Assembly: GCA_025201765.1 (NCBI GenBank)
Contig: MU623627.1
Coordinates: 1 to 25,215 of the forward strand
Direction of reading: 5' to 3'
From: Daldinia sp. FL1419
Lineage: Eukaryota; Ascomycota; Sordariomycetes; Xylariales; Hypoxylaceae
Length of the DNA: 25,215 bases
Shown here: piece by piece, positions 1-10,502 of the stretch
How the letters are laid out: every line of letters starts with the position of its first letter
Position numbering within the stretch: position 1 is the first letter of the stretch
The notes under the pieces: generated by a model
Database searches by the model: none
Told to the model about the DNA's origin: nothing
The model's input: the letters and a program-made list of their open reading frames with translations, nothing else
Program-made: the position numbers and the translations under genes

Positions 1-1117
1 AATAAAATTATATTATAAAATAATTATAATATTAATAATATTAAAATAAATAATCTTCTTAAAATTATTAAAATATATAAAAATTATGGACCTAATAAAT
101 AAAAGATCAAATATAATAAAAATAATTATTAAATATTATTAATAATCCTTTAACAAACTTCTTAAAAATCTAAAAATTTTAAAAAAATTATAACAAAATT
201 TCAATAATTAATTCCTAAAATTACATTAAAAAAACATAACCACATTCTTTATACAATTCTCTATCTTTAATAAACAAATTATTCTTATAATATATAACTA
301 TATTAAAATTATAATTTTAATATAATATAATATTAAAATATTACATTAAATCTAAAATATTATAATAATTTCTAATAAAAGGTTCAAAATACTTAAAAAA
401 GGTTAATAATAAAATAAAATTAAAAAAATATTAAAATACCTATAAATATATAAATTATTTTTTATTTAATATAATATATATATAAAAGTAAAATAAGTTT
501 GTTAAAATAATATTAAATTATAAATATAATAAACATAATAATATTATATTACAATATTGCAAAACACAAATAAAATATACAAAAAAAATTAAGATTAATT
601 AAAAAAAACTACAAGTTAACAGTACCATTTTAAACCATTTTAAAAAGCAAACATAATATCATAATATTAAAAAAAGAAATTATAAAAATAAAAATAAATA
701 ATAATTTTTTATAAAAATATAAAATCATTCATATATATTTATATTTTATATAAATTACATATATCTTAACCTTCTTTTAAAATAACCTCTTTATAATATA
801 ATAATATTTTTATTATTTATTAAAAAAAATAATAAAACCATTTTAAATTTCATTATTGTCCCATATTTGGGCTATTATTATACCATTTTACAAAACTTAA
901 ATATTATAATATATAAAATATTTTTCCATATTAAAATCTAATTATTTCTATTAAAAAATAAATTTTAATAAAAATTTAAAATAAAACCAAAATTATAATA
1001 ATATAATTTAATCAAATAAATAACAAATAAATTTTCTTTAGAACACAATTTTTACCCAAAATAAATACCAAAAGATGGACCAAATACCTATAATATATTC
1101 TAGGTAAATTAGGGTAA

Positions 1118-1141
1118 TAATAAATAAATAAATAAATAAAT
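1118..1141. repeat. (AAAT)n microsatellite
   Basis: A short run of about five AAAT units inside the AT-rich block. It is simple sequence with no sign of function. Confidence 0.6.
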
Positions 1142-1787
1142 ATTATATTATTTCCCTTTTACTATATTTACACTTAAAAATATTTATTTTAAAAATCTTT
1201 TTATTAAATAAAAAATTTTAATCCTATTTTTTTGATGTATATTTATAGTAGCACTGACGTTTTGTACTTTTGCAAATTAAAATACCAATCATTGATTTTT
1301 GTATTAGGGGGTAATAATTGAGCTGCTGGTGTAACGGTGTCCTTCTTGTACTGTTCCCATCTTTTATTAATATTAAATTTTATATATATTATTTTTTACA
1401 ATTTAAAATTATATTTAATATATATTTTTTATTAAAAAATCAAATTTTTAATTATATTAAAATAATTCAATATAATATATTTTATAAAAAATATAATTCA
1501 TTATTAAAAATTTTAAAATATATATATTTAAAAATTTCGTTATTTATATTTATTTTTTAATATTAATTTAATATAATAATAAATATAATAAAATCTAAAA
1601 TAAATATTTTATTAATTAAATAATTTGAAATAAAAAATTAATTAATTTTATTTATTTTTTATATTAAATTATTTAAATATGAATTTTAAAGGTATAAAAT
1701 TTGAAATATTTGGTTTTTTAACGAGGGGTTATACGTATTATAATTCATTATGGGGCGTATGTAAGACTTTTGACCTGGACCTTCGTA

Positions 1788-2105
1788 ATGAAGTAAGAAA
1801 GACATAGACAGGCAGGCGTCAAAAAAGCTGGTGCACCCCCCTATTAAAGTATATAATATTGTTAAATATTTAACCAATATTTAAATAATAATATAAATCT
1901 CTAAAAAATCAATTAAAATTAATATAATATATGAAATTGAAAAGAATATTAATATAATATTTTCTTTAATTTTTTACTTTAATATATATATTATAATTAT
2001 AGATATAATATTTAATAAAAAGTATTAAACATTATGTTGATATTTAGCAGGGGAGTGTGCCACCTTTTTTGACGCCCGCCTGATAGATGAAATAAGAAAG
2101 ACATA
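1788..2105. repeat. 19-bp direct repeats flanking the inverted-repeat element
   Basis: ATGAARTAAGAAAGACATA occurs at 1788-1806 and 2087-2105 with a single G/A difference. Removing the 274-bp element and one copy of the ATAGA pentamer puts the two copies next to each other as a tandem repeat of about 20 bp. This suggests the element inserted at the junction of a pre-existing two-copy tandem repeat. Confidence 0.55.
1809..2082. mobile_element. 274-bp foldback/MITE-like element with terminal inverted repeats
   Basis: The left end (1809-1840) begins CAGGCAGGCGTCAAAAAAG. The right end (2050-2082), read on the opposite strand, begins CAGGCGGGCGTCAAAAAAG. The ends match over about 30 bases, and the similarity continues weakly inward for about 25 more bases, mostly with transition differences. 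The interior is AT-rich and has no coding capacity. The pentamer ATAGA sits immediately outside both ends (1804-1808 and 2083-2087), consistent with a 5-bp target-site duplication. Outside that lie two copies of a 19-mer (see separate entry). A non-autonomous DNA transposon later mutated by RIP is the simplest reading. An alternative is that the two ends belong to separate Tc1/mariner-like relics facing each other, but the direct flanking repeats argue against that. Confidence 0.55.
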
Positions 2106-2106
2106 A

Positions 2107-2340
2107 CTAGATATTAAAACATTTTAATGGAAAGATAGAATGGATCGCAACCCTGGGAAACTCTTCCCAATTGAGGCCAATTTCTTGCGTCTCGTCGGGC
2201 GAGCCATTCGCCCAAATTGAACAGATAACAAAAGAAGCGTACGGGTCGTGACCTAGGACCCTTAACCTCTGGGTGAGCCATCCGATGGAAGTTTGTTTGT
2301 CATCACGATAGGAAAGCTTCCATTTACCTCCCAATATCAT
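2107..2340 (-). pseudogene. Possible gene relic or hypothetical 77-aa frame
   Basis: An open frame of 77 codons from an ATG at 2340 lies just inside the boundary between the AT-rich block and normal-composition DNA. The predicted product has mixed, globular-looking composition (for example LNWEEFP and GHDPYASF near the middle and C-terminal half) and not the low-complexity composition of its neighbours. I do not recognise a family, and no upstream exon with a conserved domain was found. It may be the C-terminal fragment of a gene whose remainder has decayed, or a chance frame. Confidence 0.18.
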
Positions 2341-5009
2341 TTCCTACTAGGTAGCGTAAGACCTGGAGCTATCCCATCGAAGCTAGCAACTACCAGAATT
2401 TCCGAGTTTCTAGTCCTATCGCCTTAGGTAGATAGGTATCTAAGATATTTTAACTGAAGATGCCCGGCCTACACAGATGTAATAACCCAAAGATCTCACG
2501 CTTATTAGGTTACCTTGGAGTGGTCTGTTATAAGTCCTGCCGTTGTCAGCCTTGAATCATGAGTTTACATAGGAGCTGAAATAAAAAATATACCCCGAAA
2601 CCGGCCATGGCGTTTCCCTCTCACCGGGGTCATCTATCGCGTTCACTAGCTAAAGTGCTTACAACCTCGGCAAAACAGCCTTTTGAAGTTTATTATCCCC
2701 CGTTAGTGGCCTCGTAGTCATAGGCGGTTAAAACTACATAGATTAGGAATCAAGGTGCAAACGAAAACTAGGGCATACGAGTCAAGATATTAGGAGAAAG
2801 CTGTGTAGCACTTCCCCGCCCAATATCACCATACCCTTCCTCCAGAGGGTCTAGCTACTCGAATATATGCCTCATCCCATACTAAAACCCTATTTGGTAT
2901 CACCGAATAGTACCTAGTGTTACATATCTTCTACCAGAGGAAATGACATTTTCCCCCCGCCGGTTCTCGTGTTGTTTGACAAATCAGTGGCACTACAACA
3001 TATACGCCTTTTGTCGGGAACGCCAAAGTTTATATGGCCCGATTGTGGGACTTGGTGCTGGAGATTCTAGATCGTAAACTGATATGTAGGGGAATGATGC
3101 ATCAGACTGCAGGTCGCGTATAGACTGACCAGGATAATCTGGCTAGTCCGTTCGTGAGCGTGTATGGCAGCGGATAGAGCCAGTCTCAGGCCCCAGGACA
3201 ATCCACATTTCGTTCAGAGGCTTTGTGAAAACAATAGAACAGTCCGTCCTGAGGAGCACCCACCGTTCTAGAAACGGGTTACAGGAAAGCTTTGTCTTCG
3301 AGTCTAGCCTGTTAAATATTTAATGATGTTCAGCCCAACAGCAATATTATCATCAAGCATTACCATTTTCCCCTAGCCCTACTCTGGATTTCGAAGGAAC
3401 ACAGAGGGGCCAACTTCTATGGCAATACTGCTGCAGCTAATATGCAAATTGGTACGTCTAAACGTATCGCGGTAAGCTGCCTACTAGTTCCACGACATAG
3501 ATCGGGATACCATAATATCAAAACTATATCCACTATACTTATACTCTCAGTACTAATAAAAAAAAATTATTACTATTAGTTGGTTAAATAACTCGACTGC
3601 TGTCTCGAAATGTTATCATACCACGTAGTATTCCAACCATGGGCGTTTCGTATAAGACGCAGAGCGGCTCAAATAGAAATGTTATACTTAGTAGTGACAC
3701 ACAAGCCATTGCTGATGAATTTATACCAAAAGGTGAAGAATAATACTAGGATATACAGATTTAAGTACATACCCAAAGTCTGTCGAGCCTGTCTCTAAGT
3801 ATAGACCGTTGCCCACGGACGAACGTTAGCTGAAAAGTAGACCCTGTTGGTTGTTGCATATATCAGAAAATAGTCGTATACACAACAGGCTGTTGATACA
3901 CACCGTCTTTTCCTGACAGCCAAGCAAGATGAGCCGATGCGGACCTAGCCAACTCTTGACTTTGATCGATGTTCTACAACTATAAATGAATGAAGGAGTT
4001 AATGGCCGGAAGCTGTCAACGAGGCCCGAGTCCCCCCATAGAAGTCAATCTTTAGCTGGGGTGTCAATCATTTATCAAATTATGCTTGAACTAGGTATAT
4101 GGTAGGCTTTGTACGATGTAAACTACCTGGCGAATCGATCCCATTGATAGGTTAAAGAAGACGACCAGTTTGTCTTGCCTTGTCGAGTCGAGTTGCCCAA
4201 TGGGGTGCTAAAATAATTTAGGTACTTGGGTCGCGTAAGAAAGAAGGGGATAATGTATGGGTTAACTGTAGCTGGGCCTGGTTATTGCTTTATTTTAAAA
4301 TCATGGGGGGAAATGAGGACTATAATTCAATACCGTCAACTCTCGGGTACGTGTTCGCCGTAAGAAGGGGCGCATACTTGTATGTATGTATACCTACCTA
4401 CCTAATTCCACCGAAGTAATCGATCAATCTCCCTAAGAAATAACCCATGTCTATATATTTCATGCTTCACTTTTCCATCTGCCTGGCTTCTCTTGAACTC
4501 GTACTTATTATAGCTTGATTGTTAATTGCCAGTTGTTAATTCCCTTGGCTAGCTTTCCCATAAGTGTGACATGTAGTTCATGTGACTATATGTCTACCTG
4601 GTGGTTCTAGCCGTAGTAATGCAGAGTTCTAACTTAAGGTGAATTGGAAATAGTTACTTACACCTAACCTAGGTAGGTCCCTAAGGAGGTAGACACGTAG
4701 TTAACCTTAAGCCGGTCAAATAAGCCGCGGGGACGGATACTTTAGACCGGGGGCCATGAATATGTGGATCTAATCCCATGAGTCGATAATTGTCTAGGTT
4801 AGACTATGTCTTTTCTAAACTAGATCATTGCTATATTTTTAGGAAAAAATATTTCTTTTTTCTAAATAAGATTACCTACCATGCTATGCTTTGTCTTGGT
4901 TGGACTTTTAGGCCGACAAGACGTATTCGTTGGAGGGTGTTGTGCACTTCGATTTCATGTATAATAGGTACATACTAAAGGTAAGGACAACATACCTACC
5001 CGATAGGTG

Positions 5010-5030
5010 CCTACCTAGGTAGGTAGGTAT
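5010..5030. repeat. CCTACCTAGGTAGG palindrome with TAGG repeats
   Basis: A perfect 14-bp palindrome at 5010-5023 is extended by further TAGG units. A related arrangement, GGTACCTA...TAGGTACC, occurs at 5309-5334, and shorter versions lie near 4671, 10684, 19676 and 20047. These are recurrent simple motifs with no assigned function. Confidence 0.7.
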
Positions 5031-5220
5031 GTATAATGTTAGGCATATCTTCCCGATGCTTACTCGACTGCAAGCAGTACCATTCAATAAACAGACCGTC
5101 TAGGTGGTATCGCACGTTGGTAACATTGCATTATGTATACTGGACCTGTGCGTACATGTATTATATATTATACATGTATGTAACTATGCACTTTAGTTGG
5201 ATTGTATGCCAACTATGCTT

Positions 5221-5246
5221 AAGAGCTAAGAGCTAAGAGCTAAGAG
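5221..5246. repeat. AAGAGCT heptamer tandem repeat
   Basis: The heptamer AAGAGCT is repeated about 3.7 times without interruption in the gene-poor spacer. Confidence 0.8.
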
Positions 5247-5308
5247 GTACATACATACATACCTCATTGAACTTTTGCCTGAATTAGGTTGCAGTCAGTT
5301 ATTAGATG

Positions 5309-5334
5309 GTACCTAGGTAGGTATGTAGGTACCT
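5309..5334. repeat. GGTACCTA/TAGGTACC imperfect palindrome
   Basis: Eight-base arms GGTACCTA and TAGGTACC surround a 10-base TAGG-rich spacer. It belongs to the same motif class as the palindrome at 5010-5023. Confidence 0.7.
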
Positions 5335-6763
5335 TACATTACCTATGTGCATTCAGGCCTAGGCCAGAGTAGATCGCTCTTCCCGACAGCAACTACCAAA
5401 TCTATTAGCCAATGCCATCGAAGAAGACTATGCTCCGCAATGTACGTAAGCGTTCTTAGTGGTCCCGAAGCATCGACCCCTGGTTGCCCTTAGCTCTAAA
5501 CTGCCCCCCAAAATCTTATTTTACGTGTTCCCGATCTCTAAACCCCGGACCCAATTCTGAGCATCATGGCAACCAGAGCGTGCACACTTTCCAATCCCGA
5601 CTTTCAACAGATCAGAGACTGTGGCCAGATCTGCGGTCCAAGCAGACACAGCCGTCAATATGGATTTATTAAATTTACTCTCACTAATCGAACGCTATCT
5701 TCATTCTCGGCATGGCCTCCGCCTCCAGTTGAATTGTCGATCTCTGTCCGTGTTTGCTTCGCCGGGCTCATCTCCATATCCAGCTCCATCTCTTATGCGG
5801 ACGACTAGGTCCGGGGTTATACGCCTAGACCTTGAGGAGGCCTATCCCTTGTCGTCGTCAGATGTTCCTATTCTATAGGTTGATCATATTCGCATATTAC
5901 GGTTATGATCTTAAAATATTGGCTGAAAGTCTGCGTTGCCACATGTTCAAGGAGAGTCTCGCTCTAACTTGTACTGTTTCTTTGTGCTTTCTCTTTGCCT
6001 CTTAATCCACACTACTCGTTTACAAATTATACTCGAATCGGAGATATTGTCTGGATCTTGCTGATGGGAATGTCCGATTCGGTTAGTTACATCAAGTATT
6101 ATGGGATGGTCCCTCGTGTCGATTAGGTTGGCCTTCGAGACGGAATTTACAGCATCTGCTTTTCTCGGATATATAATTTCCATGAACACCCACTACCTAC
6201 ACCAGTGTACCACTTCTATACATTAGCGCCTCCTTGGAACCTAAGGGCGACACTCCTTGATCCGGAGACGCTTTTGCCCTTTTCAGAAAAGCCAGTTTGC
6301 CTTTAGCTCGACTCTAGATACCGTCACCCTGGTTGGTCCCATCGAGGGTGGTGGGTCAGCCTTGCTGTGTTGTACATCGGCCTAAGAAGCCGGAGCACGA
6401 GTATCTGAATCACTCTCAACCGCCTCGATCTGGAATTCGATCCTTGAAGTCTAGGTTTACCTTCGTCATCACGCGTTTGCTCACAATATTTTCGCAGAGG
6501 CGGTTTCAGCGTGGATGACACAGGGACTAGCAAGCTATCGAAGACGTCAACTGTCTCTATCTACAAGTCCTATTTTACTAAAGCTTGGCCAACTCCACAA
6601 GAATTCTGGTCTCTGGAAGAGATAACCGTTTTAGAAGGCTGCCTACTACCGTAGCTCCTCAGCTTGTGGTAGCTACGCTCGTCCTATTGAGCAAGAGTTT
6701 TGTGTCTAAAGCGCGACATCAATAATTTGTTTAGCACTAGTCTCACATACTCGTCCAGTCACT

Positions 6764-8842
6764 ATGTCGGCGAACAATATCCTTATCTACCTTGTACGCC
6801 ACGACTTGCGAGTCTCTGACAACCCCATCCTGCATCATCTTGCTTCTACGCCCGGCCATGGGTTTACACATTTGTTACCTCTCTTTGTCTTACTGCCGCA
6901 CCAGCTTGAGGTTTCTGGGTTCTTAAAGGAAGGCGGCAAATCGCCTTTCCCTGAAGCCAAGAGCGAGATAGGGCGCTATTGGAGGTGCGGGCCGCATAGA
7001 GCTGCGTTCATTGCCCAATCAATTTGGAACCTGAAAGACAATCTGGGGAGGTTAGGAAGCGACTTAATAATCAGAATAGGGACGTATGATGATACACTAA
7101 AAAAACTTATTGATGGCTTGAGACTAAAGGGGTTTAATGTCAGTGGGGTATGGACGATAGGGGAGGAAGGCCATGAAGAGAAACGTGACGAGAAGCTCAT
7201 ATCAGAGACTTGTTTGAGTCTGGATATAGAATTTCGAACATGGGTGGACGAGAAGTACTTCATTGACGAGTGAGTCGCAATTGTGGCCTGGGGGAAAACT
7301 TCACTAACGGATTATTGGCTTAGCCGGGACTTGAAGCTCGACAAAGATGATCTTCCAGATGTGTTCACAACTTACAGGAAAATGATGGAACCACTACGAG
7401 CAAAACCTAGACCAACCTTGCCGACTCCGTTAAAAGAAACACTACCCAAGTCAATCGATAAGTCGTTAATCCCAGACCAAGAATCACCCTTCGGGATATC
7501 GCCTTCATTTGAAGAATTTGAGGAAGCGCTCCTAAAACCCGTCAAGGGAGCTCTAACCAACTCCCCACCTTTTCCCGAAGGGGCTAAATCGGCTCATCCT
7601 TTTCGCGGTGGAGAAGATAACGCTCACAGCAGATTAGATTACTTGATCAGATCAGGAAGTGCCTATCTGTATAAGAGTTCACGAAATGGGCTTTTGGGAA
7701 GCGACTTTAGCACGAAGCTGTCTGCCTATCTTGCGCAAGGTTGTATAACTGCCCGTCAGGTACATGATAGGCTGGCAACATACGAAGAGGGAAGGGACAA
7801 GTCTTTGTCCGAATCACAAGGGTATGGTGGTGGAGAGAACGAAGGCACAAAAGCAATACGGTTCGAGTTATTGTGGCGTGATTATATGAGGCTCTGTACT
7901 CGGAAGTTTGGAGGGAAACTTTTCCTTCGGTCCGGGTTCAGAGACGACCGAGCAAACAAATGGAAATCAGCTAAGGACGAAGATATGGCGGAGGGACAGC
8001 AACAGTCAGCAGATGAAATTTCCAAGGTCGTGCAGAGAATATTTGACGGGACCACTGGGATGGGACTGATTGATGCTTCCCAAAGAGAGTTGCTACACAC
8101 GGGATACACTTCGAACCGTGCGCGGCAAAATGTCGCTAGCTTCCTTGCTAAGCATCTCTGTATCGATTGGCGTTATGGTGCGGAATGGTATGAAATGCTA
8201 TTGGTTGATTATGACGTTTCATCGAATTGGGCAAACTGGCAGTATGTGGCTGGGGTGGGAAACGACCCGAGGGGAGAAGCGCGGATCTTCAACCCCGTAA
8301 AACAAGCTTTCGATTACGACAAGGATGGGGAATATGTTCGTTGCTGGGTACCTGAGGTGCGGAAACTGGAAAAGTTAGAAAATGTCTTTCAGGCTTGGAC
8401 AACGCCGAAGGAAGAGTGGGACCGGTTTGGCTTGACAGGGCTCGCCATGGTCGAGGATCCTGTGAAGAAGATCGACTTTTCCGTGGAGGGGAAACCAAAA
8501 AGTTCCAAACGGCCGTTTATCCGCCGGCGTGGCCGTGGACGCGGAGGGAATAATCACGCTACGCAACCTCTGACAACCGAACCATCGTCAAGCAACACTA
8601 AAGATGTCAACGGTCTTGGTAAGGACGAGAAATCGGATACTAGAGTACCCACTAGTCCAGCTCAGCAAAACATGACTGACAGTCGCCGTGGGAATTTTCG
8701 AGGTGGACGAGGGTATGGCGGAGGTTTCCGAGGCCGTGGTTTTCGAGGATCAAGAGGAGGATATCGAGGTCGAGGTTCATCGAGGTACAGTCAGCCACAA
8801 CCACCAATGCAGCAATTAGCCCCAGCCGAACAAGCGCAATAG
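6764..8842 (+). CDS. DASH-type cryptochrome with C-terminal RGG tail (2 exons)
   Basis: Blue/UV-A flavoprotein of the photolyase/cryptochrome superfamily, DASH subfamily. These proteins bind FAD and a pterin antenna, and known members repair CPDs in single-stranded DNA or act in light signalling. Exons are 6764-7269 and 7324-8842, giving 674 aa. The intron at 7270-7323 has donor GTGAGT, branch CACTAAC and acceptor TTAG. Splicing joins the first exon to DRDLKL...LPDVFTTYRK, a stretch conserved in the family. The N-terminal alpha/beta domain (about 1-145) starts LIYLVRHDLRVSDNP. The FAD domain includes GLLGSDFSTKLSAYLAQG, then GYTSNRARQNVASFLAKH and WANWQYVAGVGNDPR. The tail carries an arginine/glycine cluster near 568 and an RGG/RGF/RGY-rich stretch at about 623-655, typical of fungal DASH proteins and suggesting RNA or nucleic-acid binding. 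It is convergent with the next gene and lies upstream of the carotenoid genes. Family assignment is firm; enzymatic activity is inferred. Confidence 0.95.
7270..7323 (+). other. Intron of DASH cryptochrome
   Basis: 54-nt intron with donor GTGAGT, branch-like CACTAAC at about 7302-7308 and acceptor GGCTTAG. It interrupts an Asp codon (GA|C). Without removal, the frame hits a TGA directly after the donor. Confidence 0.9.
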
Positions 8843-9402
8843 GGTTCGTTTTATCGTGCGATGGGTCATGTTTATTTTTGCCCGCTGTTCACGTTGTACC
8901 CTCCTGGCGCTATGATTGGCGAAAGTCACATTAATGCGAATCGTTATTCCTATACACCTCTTCAGCCGCCGTATTCTCAGACGCGATACACTACTAACGA
9001 AGCATTGCCGGATTCTAATCCGGGATAATCGGAAAAGCATTGCGTCCCCGAGATGCAATCCCCCTGTGGACTAAGAAGGGGAGTGTGATTAAATATGCTC
9101 ATGGGTTCGGGCTAATCTCATCGCTCACTGACTATTTCATTTGATGATACAAGGGTATGGTTATAAGCAGGAGTGATGGGGGCGTATCGCAATGAATTCT
9201 TATTTCACGTGTACCATGTTCTATGATAGATATTTCTTAAGGCAGCGAAGTCATTTTCATGTTCAAATATTATCTTTCATTTGCTCGTTGTACCAAAACG
9301 CCCGCTAATGCTAAGTGAGTTTACCATCTCATTACTTCAAGAATTAAGAAAGTACCTCTAGACTCTGTGAAATCGCCAAATCTATACCAACACCTTAAAA
9401 TC
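8843..9402. other. Convergent intergenic region
   Basis: 560 bases between the 3' ends of the cryptochrome (+) and the hotdog-fold gene (-). It presumably holds both 3' UTRs and polyadenylation sites. No coding frame, repeat or RNA gene was seen. Confidence 0.6.
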
Positions 9403-10380
9403 TTAAAACTCTTCAACAAGTGGCTTTAGTTTGACACCCTTGGGTACAACGGTTAAGGCCTTGGCCTCGACACAGATCCTGCCGCTGAGTGATTCTAGCG
9501 TGCCTTCAACCCACATCTTACGATTACTCTTGGAGGGGTCTTCTCCCTCGTGGATCATTGGCCGAGTGCGGATAACGTAAAACCCGGACGTTAACGTGGG
9601 CGCACGGTACTGGAGCTCAAGACGGGCAGTAACACCCGTGCGTGCGGGGAATAGTAATACAGCGCATCGAACCAGACTCTCGTCTAGAAGTGTCGCCAAC
9701 GCCCCGCCATGTACGACACCGGGCCACCCCGCAGTCGCAGCGCCAAGATATACTACACTAATAACCTCGTTGGTCTTCGTATTCCGGAACACGCGCTGAT
9801 AGGGGATACCATGAGAACCGCCGAGAGGACCGGAAGTCAGACGTGATTGTACCATGGTTGTGCTCTGCGCACCCGAATATGCGTCCCAGGACTTCCAGGT
9901 CGGGTCGGACGAGAGCGCACGGACGAGGGGTAGGGCTGTAGCCTCATCCCGGATCTTGGCGATATGGTATTGGTCCTGGGGCGAGCCATGTGGGAAGGAC
10001 GAGGGAGGATCTAAGGATAGCCGGATTAGGGTGCCGAGAGATAGGCCGATGAGGAGGAAAATGGCAGAGTAGTAGAAGCCTCGGCGGCGGGGGCGGGGAG
10101 GCTTCGAGGACGTAGGTTGTTCGGGCGGAACTGGAGTCGTGGCAGTGGCTGCGGCAGTGGCGATTGGATCTCTGCTCTTGGGTGGTTCTGCAAGGCGTAG
10201 GGGGGATAGATAGAAGGATCTTGGGTTGTAAGGAGAGAAAGTTTGTAGGGATGTTGGCGTAGCGGTGCGACAGAGTCGTATGGCAGGACGAGGGACTTGA
10301 GTGAGCTTCGAGTAAAGGAGCCTTGGTGGTGCTGCAGCCCGTAGGCGGAGCTGTGCGGTTCGGGATCCACCGACCAGCAT
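9403..10380 (-). CDS. Mitochondrial inner-membrane-anchored hotdog-fold protein (FMP10/UPF0644-like, thioesterase superfamily)
   Basis: Intronless, 325 aa, with the ATG at 10380 and no in-frame ATG upstream. The first 60 or so residues are rich in R, A, S and T with no acidic residues, as expected for a mitochondrial targeting peptide. A single hydrophobic segment (about 101-121, GFYYSAIFLLIGLSLGTLIR) follows an RPRRR basic stretch. The C-terminal domain (about 185-312) has the hotdog thioesterase signature GWPGVVHGGALATLLDE at 218-234, in which HGG and the later Asp are the usual active-site environment. Fungal UPF0644/FMP10 proteins share this order of presequence, membrane anchor and hotdog domain. 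The likely role is acyl-CoA thioester hydrolysis or acyl-chain binding in mitochondria; the substrate cannot be told. It is divergent from carRA across a 1.1-kb spacer, with no obvious link to carotenoid synthesis. Confidence 0.85.
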   Translation of the reverse strand: MLVGGSRTAQLRLRAAAPPRLLYSKLTQVPRPAIRLCRTATPTSLQTFSPYNPRSFYLSPLRLAEPPKSRDPIATAAATATTPVPPEQPTSSKPPRPRRRGFYYSAIFLLIGLSLGTLIRLSLDPPSSFPHGSPQDQYHIAKIRDEATALPLVRALSSDPTWKSWDAYSGAQSTTMVQSRLTSGPLGGSHGIPYQRVFRNTKTNEVISVVYLGAATAGWPGVVHGGALATLLDESLVRCAVLLFPARTGVTARLELQYRAPTLTSGFYVIRTRPMIHEGEDPSKSNRKMWVEGTLESLSGRICVEAKALTVVPKGVKLKPLVEEF

Positions 10381-10446
10381 TATTGGGTGAATTAGCTCAT
10401 ATGCCTTGTTCCGGTACTAATTTTCCTATGACGACCTCGGGTAGGA

Positions 10447-10502
10447 ATGGGTAATGGGCGATGGGCGATGGGCAATGGGCGATGGGCGATGGGCAATGGG
10501 TA
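10447..10502. repeat. ATGGGNN heptamer minisatellite, 8 units
   Basis: Eight uninterrupted heptamers ATGGGNN with variable last two bases in the order TA, CG, CG, CA, CG, CG, CA, TA. The CG-CG-CA triplet occurs twice in succession, giving a 21-bp higher-order period. It starts 67 bp upstream of the hotdog-gene ATG, inside its likely promoter or 5' UTR. Confidence 0.9.

Larger units (their letters stand above)
1..2106. other. AT-rich RIP-like block (left flank)
   Basis: Almost pure A/T with rare G/C. In the first 600 bases I counted about 41 C and 12 G, so G+C is near 9% and G is much rarer than C. All open frames here are low-complexity I/K/N/Y/F runs and are not genes. Slightly richer islands survive around 1061-1110, 1230-1360 and 1700-1845. 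The last of these carries one end of an inverted-repeat element. Known biology: RIP converts C:G to T:A in duplicated DNA of ascomycetes and leaves such AT isochores from dead transposons. The inference is that this is a mutated repeat block. No transposase or reverse transcriptase could be recognised. Confidence 0.85.
2341..6763. other. Gene-poor spacer of normal base composition
   Basis: More than 4 kb with no open frame above 85 codons and no recognisable domain on either strand. Several short frames cluster at 5484-5878 (+) and 5947-6189 and 6324-6533 (-). They overlap one another and lack family signatures. The middle (4380-5340) is dotted with CCTA/TAGG palindromes and short tandem repeats. 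The last 200 bases before 6764 are the likely promoter of the DASH cryptochrome and include a GATAA core near 6621 and the inverted hexamers GTAGCT/AGCTAC at 6651-6675. Decayed genes or old transposon fragments are possible, but I cannot name any. Confidence 0.6.

Noticed and set aside
1..2106. Possible mitochondrial DNA insertion because of the extreme A+T content
   Set aside because: No mitochondrial rRNA, tRNA or protein-coding frames are visible, and the residual mobile-element ends fit RIP of transposon DNA better.
5484..5878. Three overlapping plus-strand frames, one ending in a plausible-looking LDLEEAYPLSSSDVPIL
   Set aside because: The frames overlap one another in different phases. 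None has a recognised family, and no splice model joined them into a longer product.
5947..6533. Two minus-strand frames of 80 and 69 codons in the cryptochrome upstream region
   Set aside because: No motif, no conserved feature and no splice link between them; most likely chance frames.
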